The translations under genes and the position numbers were made by a program. From positions 124,001-188,000 of the forward strand of contig JAFKAC010000023.1 of the NCBI GenBank assembly GCA_025766275.1: 64,000 nt of DNA, read 5' to 3'. This stretch comes from Lactarius indigo (lineage: Eukaryota > Basidiomycota > Agaricomycetes > Russulales > Russulaceae). Positions 42,901 to 56,045 of this stretch are shown here, in pieces (positions within the stretch are counted from its first letter, which is position 1; every line of letters starts with the position of its first letter). Below the pieces are notes generated by a model that saw only the letters and a list, made by a program, of their open reading frames with translations, had not been told where the DNA came from and ran no database searches.

Positions 42901-45064
42901 GAAATGTGCGGAACAGTCAGCCCACATGGGGACTTTGAAATATAGATTCCGCCATAACGAATTGTGCCGACAGAACCACACGGCGGCCAAATGTGTCCCA
43001 AAAAAACCACTTAAGCGCCCGCTTTGCCGACCTAGATGACGAGTAGAGGACCACAGCTGGGAAAGCACGGTTCCTGGCTGCGCGCCTTAAACCAAGCCTT
43101 GGACCAGGGTAAAACTTGAAAACGTAACCCAATTGGGCCACTCGAGTATCCCTCACCTTTCCTTTTGCCACAGGTGCCAGTTGTTGTACTAGTCATAGGT
43201 AATTACAGTACCCAAACATATCATATTACCGGTTTTACCGCCCGTCGGGTGGATGAGCGCTGTTGGTTCGCCACCCACTCTTTACATTTACCGACTTGGA
43301 CTCTGAGCTGCCGGTCACCACTGTAACAGTCCCAAGTGCCAAGGAGTCCAAGGGGAGCAGAGCGAATATTCTGCGTTCCCGTAGAGTGGCCCACTGGATG
43401 ATAGTGTCCAAGCAGGTGGCTCGGCCGCAATTCTTTTTTTTTTTCGCTGATTGATTGTGCCCTCCTATTCCGGAAGCCTGGTACGGACGATGCTATTACA
43501 GTATTGTAAATTGTTGCCCCGAGGCGCTGCAGTGTCGGAGCAGAAAAAGAGTGATGGAGAGGAAGCCTGAGGGACTACTTCTGGCCATGTAGCGCTTTGC
43601 CACATATTGCATGACGTCATCGACTGCTAGTGTTTCTCCCGCTCTTCCTCCCACTCGTGTAGGAAACAGGCTCCTTCGAGAGATAGTCTGCCCTGAGGGC
43701 TGGTGTTATGCTTCGTGATGCTTGGCAGCCGGTCAGCTGGTTTGAACAAGCCCCTAGGCTACTCCAACTATCAAGCTATCAAGAGTATTGAGATATTGCA
43801 GCTTGAAGTACTGAAAACAGAAGAGTGAAACAACTCGACGTGACCACAGATCGTGAAACGATAATGGCGTGACATGCACCAAATGATTGGCGTACCCTTT
43901 TATGTTTGTGATCCTGCTGTTCCGCCCGGATTCATCCCCTTCTGTCTTTCATTCCATCGAGAGGTCCTTTTCTTGTCGGCTTTTGAACAGTAAATGTCAG
44001 GTTTGGATGCGTATCCGGGTCTTTACTATTGTAGTTTCAGCTTCTTGTTTTCCCCTTGCGGTCTCGGATCAGATCACCCAACGGTGTCTTGCGGCGCTTG
44101 CAAACCCCACCTTCCCCCCAAAGACAAGCACCACTCTTCGTTGATTGGATCACCGGAGCCCTGACTCGGAGAATCGGAGCTAGAAAAGACAGGCGTACGT
44201 CTTATTCTTGCTCTTGTTCCCGCCCTCTTACCTGTACACAAGAGACGAGGTGACCAGGATATACGATCTACAATGTACTTGCATGGCCAGCGGATGCAAT
44301 GGGCATAATAAGCCGCTTCAAGCGGGAGCGCTTGGGCTTATCCAGAGGATCAAGGCACCAACTCAACCACCACAAGTCCAGCACAGTAATCCCACCACCG
44401 CCATTCTGCCCACATGTTGCCTCATGTCCTAAAATCAATCCAATCGAACGATCTTTTTGTTCACCCCTTTCAAAAGGGTACTAGGTTTCGCGGTGGTTGG
44501 TCGGTAAGCCACTGCGGAATCGCTGAGGGCATATATCGTGTACGTCCATTCGGTCCACTGCCCGCTCCATGAGGCGAAGATCCGATGCCTTGCCGCACGC
44601 CGCAGGAGACACGGACAGGATGAGTGGGATGGATAGACTCCAATAACTCATGGCCTCCTGCTGGTGTTGGGGTTATCATCTATACAGAGTCATGTGTACG
44701 CGTGGTTGCTCCATTTATGCTCGATTGTGTCCTCATTGGTGGGGTTGGCGATGCATCGAAGATAACGCAGTCAGCTTGGTTCGTTAGACCAACTGCCGGG
44801 GACTGCCAGGGAGGGACCTCGTGATATTCTTTGGAGCAATTCTGGAAATGAATTGACTGATTTGAGACAAATAAACCAAAATTTCATTTCCGCCTTGCTC
44901 GTCATGGGGCTCATTCGCGGGCCCACCGAGCGGAGAACGAGAGCGGAACACACTTTATAAAACCTTAGGGCACGTGCTCTAATATGCTCCCACTTCGCCC
45001 GACACTCTCACCCACGCATATACACGCTCACACACCCTTCCTCCCTCTCTGCGCGTCGTCCACC
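39973..45064. other. 5-kb region without recognised gene
   Basis: Many ORFs of 60-170 codons on both strands, none with a motif I can name securely. The minus-strand ORF 41665-42186 ends with TDETNWIVYCDRLLRALENN, faintly like the start of copia-type Gag (UBN2-like) proteins, so it may be a degraded element. A T-run lies near 43435. The last 300 bases hold the presumed promoter of the histidine kinase (pyrimidine-rich leader before 45065). Confidence 0.35.
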
Positions 45065-48000
45065 ATGGACGCACAGAATTCTTACCTCTTCGACCCGTTT
45101 ATCTCCCATCTCGTCGTCGTCCTTTCAATCTACGAGCTCGGCCCCTTTCCCGCTCCCGTTCCCCGCTACAATGGCCCTTCCAATTGGCAGACGGATAACA
45201 TCCTCAATGCCTTGAAGACCATGGCTCGCAGAATGTATACTGCCGAGGACACCCTCGCTAGCATCAAAACTTCGGAAAACTGGGAGAATGGCCCAGACAC
45301 CAAGAAGCGTCGCAGCGTGGGCGATACCCCGCCGATCTCAGACCCTTCTGCTAACTCGTCTCAGAGCGACGTCTCTCCGCCACCTTCCCACCTTCCCACT
45401 CCTAATGGAACCATCCCCTCTGGATACTCCAGCACAACCGTCCGCTCTATGTCAGGCACACCCATCCCCCACAGTTCATCCTCCCCTTCCCTTTTCCACC
45501 CTTACAATCTCTCCGCCCTCTCCCCCGACTTTGAACAGGATGTCAACATGTCTGAGACTAGCTCTGACCCTGATCCATCCTCCTACAACGGTCCTTACGC
45601 CTGATCGCACCGCCTCACCCATGACGATCTCGCTTGATGGTGCATCATATAATGGTGTCAATAGAGCGAATGGACAAGTTCGCGGCGTCGTCGTCTCTGC
45701 ACCTACCACATCGTGCATCGAATCTATCCCGTGCCCTATATGCGGCAGGGCCGTCAGCGATACCCACACTGTCGGCAAGATAGACACTATCTTTAAGCCT
45801 AACATGTCTGACAACTCTCCCGGCATTATACCTCCCGGGCCTCTGACGACAGCTGCATTCGAAAGCGGAATGAGCGCCGTCGAGGAGCTCCGTCTGCTAA
45901 AAGCTCAGGTGCAGGACGTTGCTCGCGTGTGTAACGCCGTAGGCTCGCGGGGACTTGTCCCAGAAGATCACCGTACCCGTGCAGGGCGTCGTCATGGTTC
46001 AACTTAAGGATGTCATCAATGGTATGGTCGACAAGCTCGGACAGTTCGCGAGGGAGGTGACCCGTGTCTCCCAAGAGGTCGGGACGGAGGGGTGCGTTCC
46101 TCTCGTTCTTACCACTATACCTTGACCTACCTGCGCCCCAGTAAACTTGGTGGCCAGGCTCTCGTACTCGACGTCGAAGGCACGTGGCGCGAGCTCACTG
46201 GCGTCGTCAACAAACTCGCCGCCAATCTCACGAACCAAGTACGGAACATCGCCCGCGTTACGAAGGCAGTCGCTCTCGGTGATTTGTCCAAGCAAATCGA
46301 CGTCGACGCCCGCGGAGAGATACTCGATTTGAAGAATACGGTCAATCAAATGGTGGTCCGGCTACGGGCTCTAGCTGCAGAAGTCACCCGCGTCACTCTC
46401 GAAGTCGGTTCACAAGGTATATTGGGAGGGCAGGCACACGTGCCCGATGTCGAAGGTGTATGGCTCGAGTTGACACGGAAACGTACGTCAATTCTTTCGT
46501 AGCATCACGTCCTTGTGTTTTTTTTTTACGCTTGGCGCTTTGCACAGGTCAATCGAATGTGTTCAAGTTTGACAGACCAAGTGCGATCTATTGCCACAGT
46601 CACGACGGCGGTCGCACAAGGCGATTTGACGCGCAAGATCGAGATCCAGGTAGAAGGAGAGATGGCGACACTCAAGACGACGGTGAACTCAATGGTAGGA
46701 TCAACTGAGTGCCTTTGCATCCGAGGTCACGCGTGTCGCTCTCGAAGTCGGCACGCAGGGTATACTGGGTGGACAGGCGCGTGTCGAAGGTGTACAGGGA
46801 ACTTGGGCTGATTTGACCTTGAACGTCAACGTGAGTCCCAGCGCTATGTTTATTACTCCGCGTGCACCTGACCATTGACGTACCTCTGTCGGCAGAAAAT
46901 GGCAAGCAATCTGACGGATCAAGTGCGCTCGATCTCGGAGGTGACCAAAGCCGTCGCGCTCGGCGATCTGTCCAAGCAGGTCGAAGTCGATGTACAAGGA
47001 GAAATGCTTGATCTCAAGATGACAGTCAACTCAATGGTGAACCAAGCTGTCCACCCTCGCGAACGAGGTCACGCGTGTGTCATTGGAAGTCGGAACTGAG
47101 GGCATTTTGGGAGGACAGGCTTACGTTCCGGACGTGCAGGGCATGTGGAAGGTGCGTCGGACATTTCACCTGATCGTGATCTTACGTACTTATGCGCGCG
47201 CGCACTACAGGTATTGGCCGATAACGTGAATCTGATGGCGATGAACTTGACGAATCAAGTACGCTCGATCGCTGAGGTGACCAAGGCGGTGGCGAGCGGG
47301 GACTTGACCAAGAAGGTCGCAGTGGACGTGCGCGGCGAGATGCTCGACTTGAAAGAGACCGTCAATGGAATGACGGAATCGCTGAGCGTTTTCGCTGATG
47401 AAGGTGACCCGTGTTGCGCGCGAAGGTCGGCACAGAGGGTCGTTTGGGCGGCCAGGCGAATGTCACGAACGTTGGTGGAACGTGGAAGGTACGCTGTCCT
47501 GCAACTACTTACCCCTTGGAACTAACACAGCTTTGCCTTTATCTTCTCAGGACCTGACGGGCTGTGTGAACGTGATGGCGGCCAATGTGAGTCGCACATT
47601 GCGTGTTTTTTTTTTCCCTGGACGCTGAAGAAAAACAGTTGACTCTACAAGTCCGGACTATTGCTGTGGCTACGGTACGCTATATCCTTTTTTATGCGAG
47701 TGATGATGATGATAATGACGCGGCCGTGCGTGTGATAGACGGCTGTCGCCCGAGGAGACCTGACACAAAAGGTCACGGGAGTGTCGGTATCAGGAGAAAT
47801 TCTGCATTTGGTCAATACGATCAACGACATGATTGACCAATTGGGGTTCTTCGCTTCAGAAGTGAAAAAAGTCGCACGGGAAGTCGGAACGGAAGGCAAA
47901 TTGGGTGTCCAAGCCGAATTGGGCAATGTCCAAGGCATCTGGCAAGAAATCACGTACGTCATCATTCGCTTGGTCGGTTACAACCAAATGACGTCACATC

Positions 48001-50474
48001 ACCATGGTCAATTCATTCAGAATGTCGGTCAACACCATGGCCGGTAATTTGACCACCCAAGTGCGTGGCTTCGCCCAGATATCGGCTGCCGCTATGGACG
48101 GAGATTTCACACGATTTATTACCGTCGAAGCCAGTGGCGAAATGGATTCCTTGAAAACGCAGATCAACCAGATGGTGTTCAACTTGCGTGACAGTATTCA
48201 GAAGAACACCGCAGCCCGAGAAGCGGCCGAACTTGCTAACCGCAGTAAATCGGAGTTCTTGGCCAACATGTCCCATGAGATAAGGTCGGTTTTCTCTAGT
48301 CTGGGCTGGTCGCTACTGCGCTCTGTCTTTGAGCTGATACTCCGAGCCACCTAGGACACCGATGAATGGTATCATTGGGATGACGGAGCTTACGCTTGAC
48401 AGCGACTTGAACCGGTCGCAACGGGAGAGCTTGCTGCTAGTTCACAGCCTCGCGCGGTCACTATTATTGATCATCGATGACATTTTGGATATCTCGAAGA
48501 GTGAGTGCCACAGGAACAACGCCCCAGCGCATGTTGCCGTAAAAGTCGTGACAACCTTACTGACCCGCGTGTTCCGAGCCAGTCGAGGCTGGTCGGATGA
48601 CCATGGAGCAAGTCTCCTTCTCGTTCCGGCAGACCGTATTCGGGATACTTAAGACCCTGGTCGTCCGTGCGTCCCAGAATAACTTGGACCTCACTTACGA
48701 CGTCGATCCCGACATCCCTGATCAACTCATCGGCGACTCGCTCCGGCTACGGCAGGTCATCACAAACTTGGTGGGCAACGCGATCAAGTTTACCCCGTCC
48801 AAGGTGTCCAAGAAGGGGCACGTTGCGCTCAGTTGCCGCCTACTTGCGCTCGACGATTCGAGCGTCACACTCGAGTTTTGCGTGTTGGACACCGGAATCG
48901 GAATCGCCAAGGATAAACTGAACCTCATCTTCGACACATTTGCACAGGCAGACGGTTCGACTACCAGGGTTTGTCCCTAGTTTGTTACGTTACTCTCGTT
49001 GCTCACTACGTCATTGCTCTCTCGCTGACAGGAATACGGCGGCACGGGTCTTGGACTATCGAATCTCGAAGCGACTCGTGGCACTCATGACTGGAAGCAT
49101 GTGGGTCGAGAGTGAGGTCAGCAAGGGGAGCAAGTTCTTCTTCACCATTACGTCGCAGATCGGGCAATTGTCCTATGGACGCAATGCTCGCGAAAATGGC
49201 GCCATTCGGGAACCGCAACATCCTTTTTGTCGACACGCTATACGACAATACTAGCGTCGTGGAACGCATACAGGAGCTCGGGCTCCGCCCATATGTGAAT
49301 CCATGACCCGCTCGAGGTCGCAGACAAGGCGACATGCCCTCACATTGACACCATCGTCGTTGACTCGCTGAGTGTGGTACTGTCTTTTTCTGTTTCGAGG
49401 TTCGGTTGCAACGCCTCACGCCGTAACAGACCGAGACGATTCGCGAATATGAACATCTACGGTACATACCGATAGTGTTATTGGCTCCGGTGCGTTGTTT
49501 GCGCCTTCTCCCTTACCTGGGTGGTGACGTCAGTCCTTCACGTTTCTAGAAACTTCCGCGGTTGAATTGTGCGTGTTGCCACGCCCCGTCGGATCATCTC
49601 GTGCAGTAGCGCTAACCCCGGACCGGGACAGTGAAATGGTGCCTGGATAATAGCATCAGTTCGGAGGTGACGACGCCCGTGAGCGCACAGGACCTCGCCT
49701 CGGCGCTCATTTCGGCACTAGAATCGAGCACGGTCAGCCCGGCCGCAGCAACAAACGACGTAATTTTCGACATCCTGCTTGCGGAGGATAACTTGGTGAA
49801 CCAGAAGCTCGCGGTGAAGATATTGGAGAAGTACGGACACTACGGTCGAGATCGCGGAGAACGGGTCGCTCGCCGTAGACGCGTTCAAGGCTCGGGTGCA
49901 GCGCAATCGGCCGTTTGACATCATCCTGGTGAGTTGTGCCACTGCCCGCGGACCCCCTCGGTCTCCGCTTTGGCCCATATTGGCAGATCAAATTCTGAAT
50001 CATCGCTTGCCAGATGGATGTTTCTATGCCCTTCATGGGCGGCATGGAGGCGACGGAGCTGATACGCGCATACGAATTACACAACAACCTCCCACCGACA
50101 CCCATCATTGCGTTGACTGCACATGCCAGTCCGTACCTTACTTCTTTGTACTGACCCGCGCATTTTTGACGCATTGTCGTTCTGTGTAGTGATTGGCGAT
50201 AGGGAGAGATGTCTCGATGCGGGCATGGTACGTCGCAGTGTTGATTTTATTTTATTTTATTTTCTAATAAGACGCTAATTACTGCTGACCCCCGGCGCAC
50301 ACAGGATGACCACATCACGAGTACGTCGTCTAGTGCTGTAAGGTAGCATTTGCTAACGGGATTTGGTCGTCGACAGAGCCTCTCCGTCGTGGTGACCTTC
50401 TTAACTCGATCACTAGGCTTGCCAGTGAGCGGGTGAGACAACGAAGACTGCCAATGCCTGTTGACTTCCGATGA
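45065..50474 (+). CDS. nik1: Group III hybrid histidine kinase (Nik1/Os-1 type), frame broken
   Basis: Cytosolic osmosensing hybrid kinase upstream of the HOG MAPK pathway; in many fungi this protein is needed for sensitivity to phenylpyrrole and dicarboximide fungicides. ATG 45065 (CACCATGG context) starts [14 protein letters not shown] and a Ser/Pro-rich N-terminus. Seven HAMP-type units follow (about 45915, 46250, 46590, 46930, 47260, 47650, 48060), with cores such as [12 protein letters not shown]. The H-box NMSHEIR has its His codon at 48274-48276. The ATPase part has [24 protein letters not shown] and GGTGLGLS. The receiver runs LLAEDN..., phosphoryl-acceptor Asp at 50017-50019 ([10 protein letters not shown]), and KPLRRGDLL. 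Stop TGA at 50474. Numerous short introns fit. About ten single extra bases break the frame (45942, 46698, 47044, 47403, 47425, 49062, 49174, 49298, 49841 and others). Confidence 0.85.
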
Positions 50475-51652
50475 CCCCTCTCCGAGCCGTATGTATCTCA
50501 TGCCGTGCCCTCTTTTTTCTTGTCCCACCACTCTATCATTGGCTCCGTCGTCATCAACGTCCAGGGCAGAAAATGTGTGGCCTGTATATGCCCCCGTCAC
50601 CCGTCACATCCCTATTACCCCCGACTTGATTGTCTTGTTCCTCTTGTGTTGACTACCTTGCACTACGCCACCATACCTCTGACCTGCCACGCGGTTGCCA
50701 GTCCTCAAGGCCCGCAAGCATCGAGTCTACTTACCACGCGTTACTTGCAACCCACTTGAATACGTAATATCTATATACTACTAGCATATACCACATCCCA
50801 ACTGGAGCGGGGGAACTGGAAAAGGAGAGGGGGAGCGTCGCTTTTTTGATGTGTAGTATTTTTCCTTTTGTATGACTACAAGCAATCTCATACACGCATG
50901 GACGAACTGATATCAAGTACAAATTCCTTGTTTCCGGTCATTGCCAATGCACTTTCTTTGTTCTCTGTAATAGTTTCAGTACTGCCGTGCTAATAGTAAT
51001 ACAAATGTCCAACCTTGTGTAAATTTAAAGGGTCGCGGCAGATCACTTCAGCTCAAAAAGCACCCGTAACATCTATAAATATGAGATCATAAAAAAGTCG
51101 AAGGATCTATTCAAATTTCAACGACAATGCGACAAAAAAAACTTGAGAAAAAACTGAGGCGGTCGCAAAAGTAGGAACCATGACAGCCATGTCCTAATGA
51201 TGGTGCCGCACGATTCTGTTGGGATAGGCTGCTAAAATGTATGAGTTGAAGTAGCTACGATGTGCTGTTGAAGCTGCGGAAAATAAAGCCTTTTTTTTGC
51301 GTTACTATTACACGACAATACCGCTTTTCTCGCCCTTTCCAATTTAGTATCAATCAGTTATCTGTGCTCTGCATGTACACGCCGCAAATACACCTCTCTC
51401 CGTTTTTGTGTTCAATCTAGTTTACTGGCTCGTTCCGGAAAACAAGGTTTGTATGTATGAATACATGCGAGAAACCCGGCGGATTGTGACAAAGTAGAAG
51501 TACAACAATGCGCCCGACAAAAGGCACGGACACAGGAAGGACTGATCTGGAAATAGGATCACAGCAGGGTGTCATTCGTCCATTCTGGTCTAATACCACT
51601 GTCTCACTCTGGGAAATAAAGCTACATATGGCCTGCAACGGTGCCCCTCACC
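50475..51652. other. Convergent intergenic region
   Basis: AT-rich 3' flanks between the histidine kinase and the F-box gene. No ORF of interest. Confidence 0.5.
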
Positions 51653-53125
51653 TCACCACCAATCACGGACGACACGCACAGGGCGTCCTGTGGCTTCTCG
51701 CTCAGCGGTGAACGCGGCCAAACCGCCCTCATTATCCTCAGTAGCGCCAGGTTCCCTACTGTCTCCGGGGAGTAGCTCTTGTAGCGCCGGCAGCAGCTCC
51801 GCGGGGAGCGGTAGCAGCTCGTGTAGGAGGTGCGCTGTCTGCGTGCCAGTGAGCTGCAGGGTCTTCGTGCCACTGAAAGCGTGGAGGAGGGCATGCCACT
51901 GCGCGCGGTCCGACTCCGAGTCCAAGCAATCAGGGTTCGCGTCCGGTTTGGGATGGGAAGTGTGGAGGCCGAGCGTGAGGCCCTCCACGTGCACGAACAG
52001 CGGCGCGAGCGCACCACAGATCTGCGCGAGTGCCGCGAGCTGCCAGTCGAGCGCGCGGCAGCTCACGCGTAGCTGCACTGGGTTCGTCCTGACCCCGCCC
52101 AGTCGTGGCCGGTCCGTCGTACGCGAGTCGAGCAGCACGCACGCGGTCTCGGCGTCGAAGTGCAGCTCCGCGGCGTAGAACCGCGACCTCGCGCCGCCGC
52201 CTTCCTCGGGGGCGGGCTGCGCCGCGCGGACGAAGCGGACGAGGGAGGGCAAGTCGAACGTGAGCTGCGCGAAAAAGTCGACGAAGAGCTTCTGTACGCC
52301 CGGCGCGCTGATACGCGCGAGCACGCCCTCGAGATACGCGCTGCCGCCGCGGAAGGAGAGCAGCTGGAGGCGTGGGAGCGTTGCGCTCGTCGTGGGAGCT
52401 CTCCAGAGCGTCCGCTCGACCGCGTGGTTGGGGAGCGCGCTGCGGAAGTGGACGACGAGGCGCTCGAGCTGCGTCATGCGCGCAAGCTGCGCGACGAGAT
52501 GCGCAGGGTGGAGCTCGGGTGAGTCTGCGATGTCCAGGAGTTCAAGCGTGATGAGGCCCTCGGCGCGTCGGAGCAGCTCTGAGCTTGCTGGAAGACGGAC
52601 ATTTGTCAGGGTGAGGCGACGTAGAAGAGGCGCTTGTAGGTTCGTGGGGAGCTCCACGCTCGTGTTTGAGGCCGCGTTGGGCTTTTCGGTGTGAGAGTGG
52701 ACGACGAGGCGCTGTAGGTCCGGGTATTCTCCATCCATCGCATCGAGCAGGCCGGGCAGGCTTGCCACAGGTGGTCCGATGTGGATGCGACGCACGCGCT
52801 CGCGGTGCTGGAGTGCGAAAATCACATCCTCGTCCTCTCCCGCCGCGAGCTTTCCTGGGTAGTAGATTATGAGAGGTAGAGGAGGTGAATGGGTGAGCAT
52901 GGTCGTAACAGGTGTGCCGTGGGTGCACACGAGGTGCAAATCTAAACGAGTCGGCGAGGTAAGTATCAAGTGCCGCCAGGCTCGACAGACTTGGATGGGA
53001 TTGTACCACCAGCGCTCGAGGTTCCAGCCCCGATCGAACTCGTCTGTCGTATTTCCTAGTCGATACCAATGAAAAATGTTAAGAAGCACGTCATTATTGA
53101 GTGCACTGATGGTCGTGTGGTGCAT
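51653..53125 (-). CDS. F-box protein 1 (intact)
   Basis: An uninterrupted 490-codon ORF from ATG 53125. The N-terminal F-box-like segment reads ISALNNDVLLNIFHWYRL...WWYNPIQVCRAWRHLILTSP, the typical agaricomycete F-box pattern (short leader, LNDDVLL, WxLxxVCRxWR). The rest is a leucine-rich, repeat-like region (LRRLTLTNVRLP, LITLELLDI, LQLLSFRGGSAYLEG) ending TGRPVRVVRDWW. F-box proteins of this class link substrates to SCF ubiquitin ligases; the substrate is unknown. It is markedly GC-rich compared with F-box copies 2 and 3. Confidence 0.85.
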   Translation of the reverse strand: MHHTTISALNNDVLLNIFHWYRLGNTTDEFDRGWNLERWWYNPIQVCRAWRHLILTSPTRLDLHLVCTHGTPVTTMLTHSPPLPLIIYYPGKLAAGEDEDVIFALQHRERVRRIHIGPPVASLPGLLDAMDGEYPDLQRLVVHSHTEKPNAASNTSVELPTNLQAPLLRRLTLTNVRLPASSELLRRAEGLITLELLDIADSPELHPAHLVAQLARMTQLERLVVHFRSALPNHAVERTLWRAPTTSATLPRLQLLSFRGGSAYLEGVLARISAPGVQKLFVDFFAQLTFDLPSLVRFVRAAQPAPEEGGGARSRFYAAELHFDAETACVLLDSRTTDRPRLGGVRTNPVQLRVSCRALDWQLAALAQICGALAPLFVHVEGLTLGLHTSHPKPDANPDCLDSESDRAQWHALLHAFSGTKTLQLTGTQTAHLLHELLPLPAELLPALQELLPGDSREPGATEDNEGGLAAFTAEREATGRPVRVVRDWW

Positions 53126-54566
53126 GATGACACCCTGTATTGGGAAGAACAGTTAATCATACGAAACTGACTTCCGATCGGCCTGGCATGGAATAGATGC
53201 ATCGGAGGGGCGACTGCGCACCTTGAAGCAAATGAAGTTTTTTGAAGTATTCGGGTTCTGGAGTGGTGCGGGTCTGGGAAGAGGCCAGGTTTGAGGCGCT
53301 GTAGGTTCACACTGCCAATTGACCGAGCTAGATCATTCGAAGCCACGATGTCCGTACAATCAATCTTGGTCGTAGTGATGGAACCAAGGACGATGGAATC
53401 ACTAGCAGACCTGCGAAATTCTTACTAGTTTAGGATGTAACAGGCGCGTGTCCGTCAACTTCAATTGGACTCACACTGGCACCTTCACCGCAGCTCTAAC
53501 CCCGGGACCAATCTCTATCCTATGTGCATTCGAGTTTACCCGGAACTCTGATATGGCTATTATGCCCCTTGCACAATATACGAACCACCGGCAGATTCTT
53601 GACTCGGAACTCATCATAAGTGGACCAACTTGTCCGCCTGTATCCTGGTCTCCGAGTCACGGCGCTGATCCACAAAGAGGCCTGTTCTCATTTATTTTCA
53701 AAAAAAATTGTGCATCGCGGGCCCAGGGTAAAGAACCACTGCCTTATGTGGCACTTTGCTAGTAGTACTAGAGTGTGTCCACCCGTCCTAATCTCCTGCC
53801 CCTACTACTGTTAGAAATGGCATCGCGATCGTTGGTGACTTCAGTTCATACAGGTATTGCCAGTGACGCACATTCAGTTGATGCTCGGGTTTATTTACTT
53901 TGCACCAGCCTCGTTATTTCCTTCGTCGTCGTCTTCTCTTCATAGCCTTGAGCCCATTGGGACCTGCGAGTCATGGGGCTTAGGTGTTTTGGCGCTGTAC
54001 TGTAACAGGCCTGTTTTCGAAAGCGAACCAGCAAACGCTTGCCATGAATTTAGAATTCCTGTGTCCCACATTAATTGTGTGTCACTTAAAACTCTAGCTG
54101 CAACTGGCCAGATGCCGTTACTGTAGAACGGAGTTCCGATCGTTGAACACTTCACATCGGTTCGTGGGCCACGCCCGGACTACTAAGATTACGCCTGATG
54201 CACATTATCCCAACGGTCTACGGTAGTGTCAGCTCGATGATTCACCGCCCGTGCTGTTGCCGGCGTTATAGTATGAACTGTGACGTCTTCGTGGACCACG
54301 AAACGGCACCCAATTATCCTTCTAGGTAAGCTGAAATTTCTAGGAAGGGCTCTGAGGGCATTAGAACTTTCATTGGCATTTGCCTCGATACAGAACAACA
54401 AATATAGATACAACATTGGGGGGATATTGGCTTCTATGTGACACATGAGGGGTGCCAAGAGCAGTTGCCGAAGTATCGGTTAAGAGTTGGCAGATATTGC
54501 CCCTCGGCTCAGGCTGAGATGCAGCCTCGCATTTGTGCTACGCGGTTCGCATCGGAGTTTTCGTCA
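53126..54566. other. Intergenic region between F-box genes
   Basis: No recognised gene. ORFs are short, with no coding signature. Confidence 0.4.
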
Positions 54567-56045
54567 TCAGTTTCGTACCAGTCGTATACGGCGACCCGCG
54601 GACTGGCGTGCAGAGATGAACGAGGTGAATGAATCATCAGTATGTCCCCATCCGCTAGGCACGAGCTCCCGCAGTCCCGGGAGTAACTCCGAGGGGAGCT
54701 CCCCTTCGTCAAGCTTTAGAGAACGAAAGAAGTCACCCACGAGCCCAGCCAGTGAGCTGAAGGCTCTTCACCCCGGCGAACATCTCGAGGAGTCCGTGCC
54801 ACTGTGCATGGTCAATCGCGTCCTGCCACGACGCGGGGTCGTCCTTGTAAAATCCAAGGGTGAGGCTGTCCACCCCTGCGAGCAGTGACCTTAAGGGCAT
54901 CGCAGATCTGCACGGCGCAGGTGGTCTGCCAGTCGAGTGGCTTGCACTTAACTTGCACAAGGAGCGGATACGTGCCGCCGCTTGCGAGGTGCGGGTCCAC
55001 GATCATGGAGACAAAATCTTTGTCGAAGTGCATCTCTACGGAGCGGAACGTGATCTCGCCAACCCGTGCGGACGAACTCCTGCAGGTGGTTGAGGTGGAA
55101 CGTGAGTTGATTGAAAAATTCAACGTTGAGCATTGCGAGGAGTGGTGCGCTGAGCCGAGTCAAGATCCCCTCCAAATAGGCGCTGCCACCCCGGAAGGCA
55201 AGTATCTTGAGGCTGGGAAGGGTGATCTGTGTCGTAGGTGCGCTCCAGAGTCTCCGCTCGACTTCGCGGTTGGGAATGGCTGCGTAAAAATGGATCATCA
55301 AAATTTCAAGACGGGACATGCCGGAGAGCTGTGCAACCATGTGGGCTGGGTGGAACTCGGGGGAGGCCGGGAGGTTCCAAAGTCTGAGCGTGATGAGGCC
55401 CTCAGCCTGTTTGAGCAGTAGGGATTTTATTGGAAAAGCGATGTTGGATAATGTGAGGTGGCGCAGAGGCGGTGCTCGCAACTTCTCCGGAAGAACCAAG
55501 CCTGTTCGGCTTTCTGTCGACGAATGGAGGGCAAGCCTTTCCAACATCGGGAACTCGTTTTCCATGGCTTTGAATAAGTTAGGACAAAACCGTAGTGGTT
55601 GTCCGTGACTTGAATACGACGCACGCGTTCATGCTTGCTGGAGTGCAAAAAGAGCGCTTTCCTCATCTGCGGCGGATGTTTTACCTGTAATTTCAGGATA
55701 GAAGATTATAATAGGTAGGGGTGGCGAATGTGAGAGCATTTCCTCGACAGGGATACCATATGTGCAAACAAGATGTAGGTCCAAGCGGGTTGGCGATGAA
55801 AGGATAAGGTGGCGCCACTTTTGGCAAACGTGGATGGGTTTGTACCACCAGCGTTCTAGATTCCAGCCCTGATCCTCGTCGGTCGTATTGAGGAGTCGAT
55901 ACCAATCAAAGATATTGAGGAGCACGTCATCGTTGAGTGTGCTGACCGTCGTGCGTGGCGTCACGGCACGGCGTCCTTTTTTGTTGCTCTTAAGTTGGAT
56001 GGACATTGGCTTTGAGAGATGGAACACTGACCTCTGCTTTTCCAT
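54567..56045 (-). pseudogene. F-box protein 2, paralogue of 1 (multiple frameshifts)
   Basis: ATG 56045 opens MEKQRSVFHLSKPMSIQ, then the F-box segment TTVSTLNDDVLLNIFDWYRL...WKYKP-like to VCQKWRHLILSSP. The frame is lost at about 55637 (cagcaagcatg), again near 55585 (-1 or +2), at about 55070, at about 54890 (cttaaggtcactg) and near 54745. Each following frame aligns with F-box 1: FPMLERLALHSS, LITLRLWNLPASPEFHPAHM, LKILAFRGGSAYLEGILTRL, LPSELLPGLREL and the end SAGRRIRLVRN before TGA 54569-54567. All domains are therefore still recognisable although the frame is broken at least five times, mostly by one extra base. Confidence 0.75.

Noticed and set aside
44490..44560. A minus-strand ORF containing SAIPQWLTD, like the IPQWLDD of the BTB genes
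   Set aside because: The match is nine residues and about 20 bases with no further BTB similarity on either side, so it is most likely chance.
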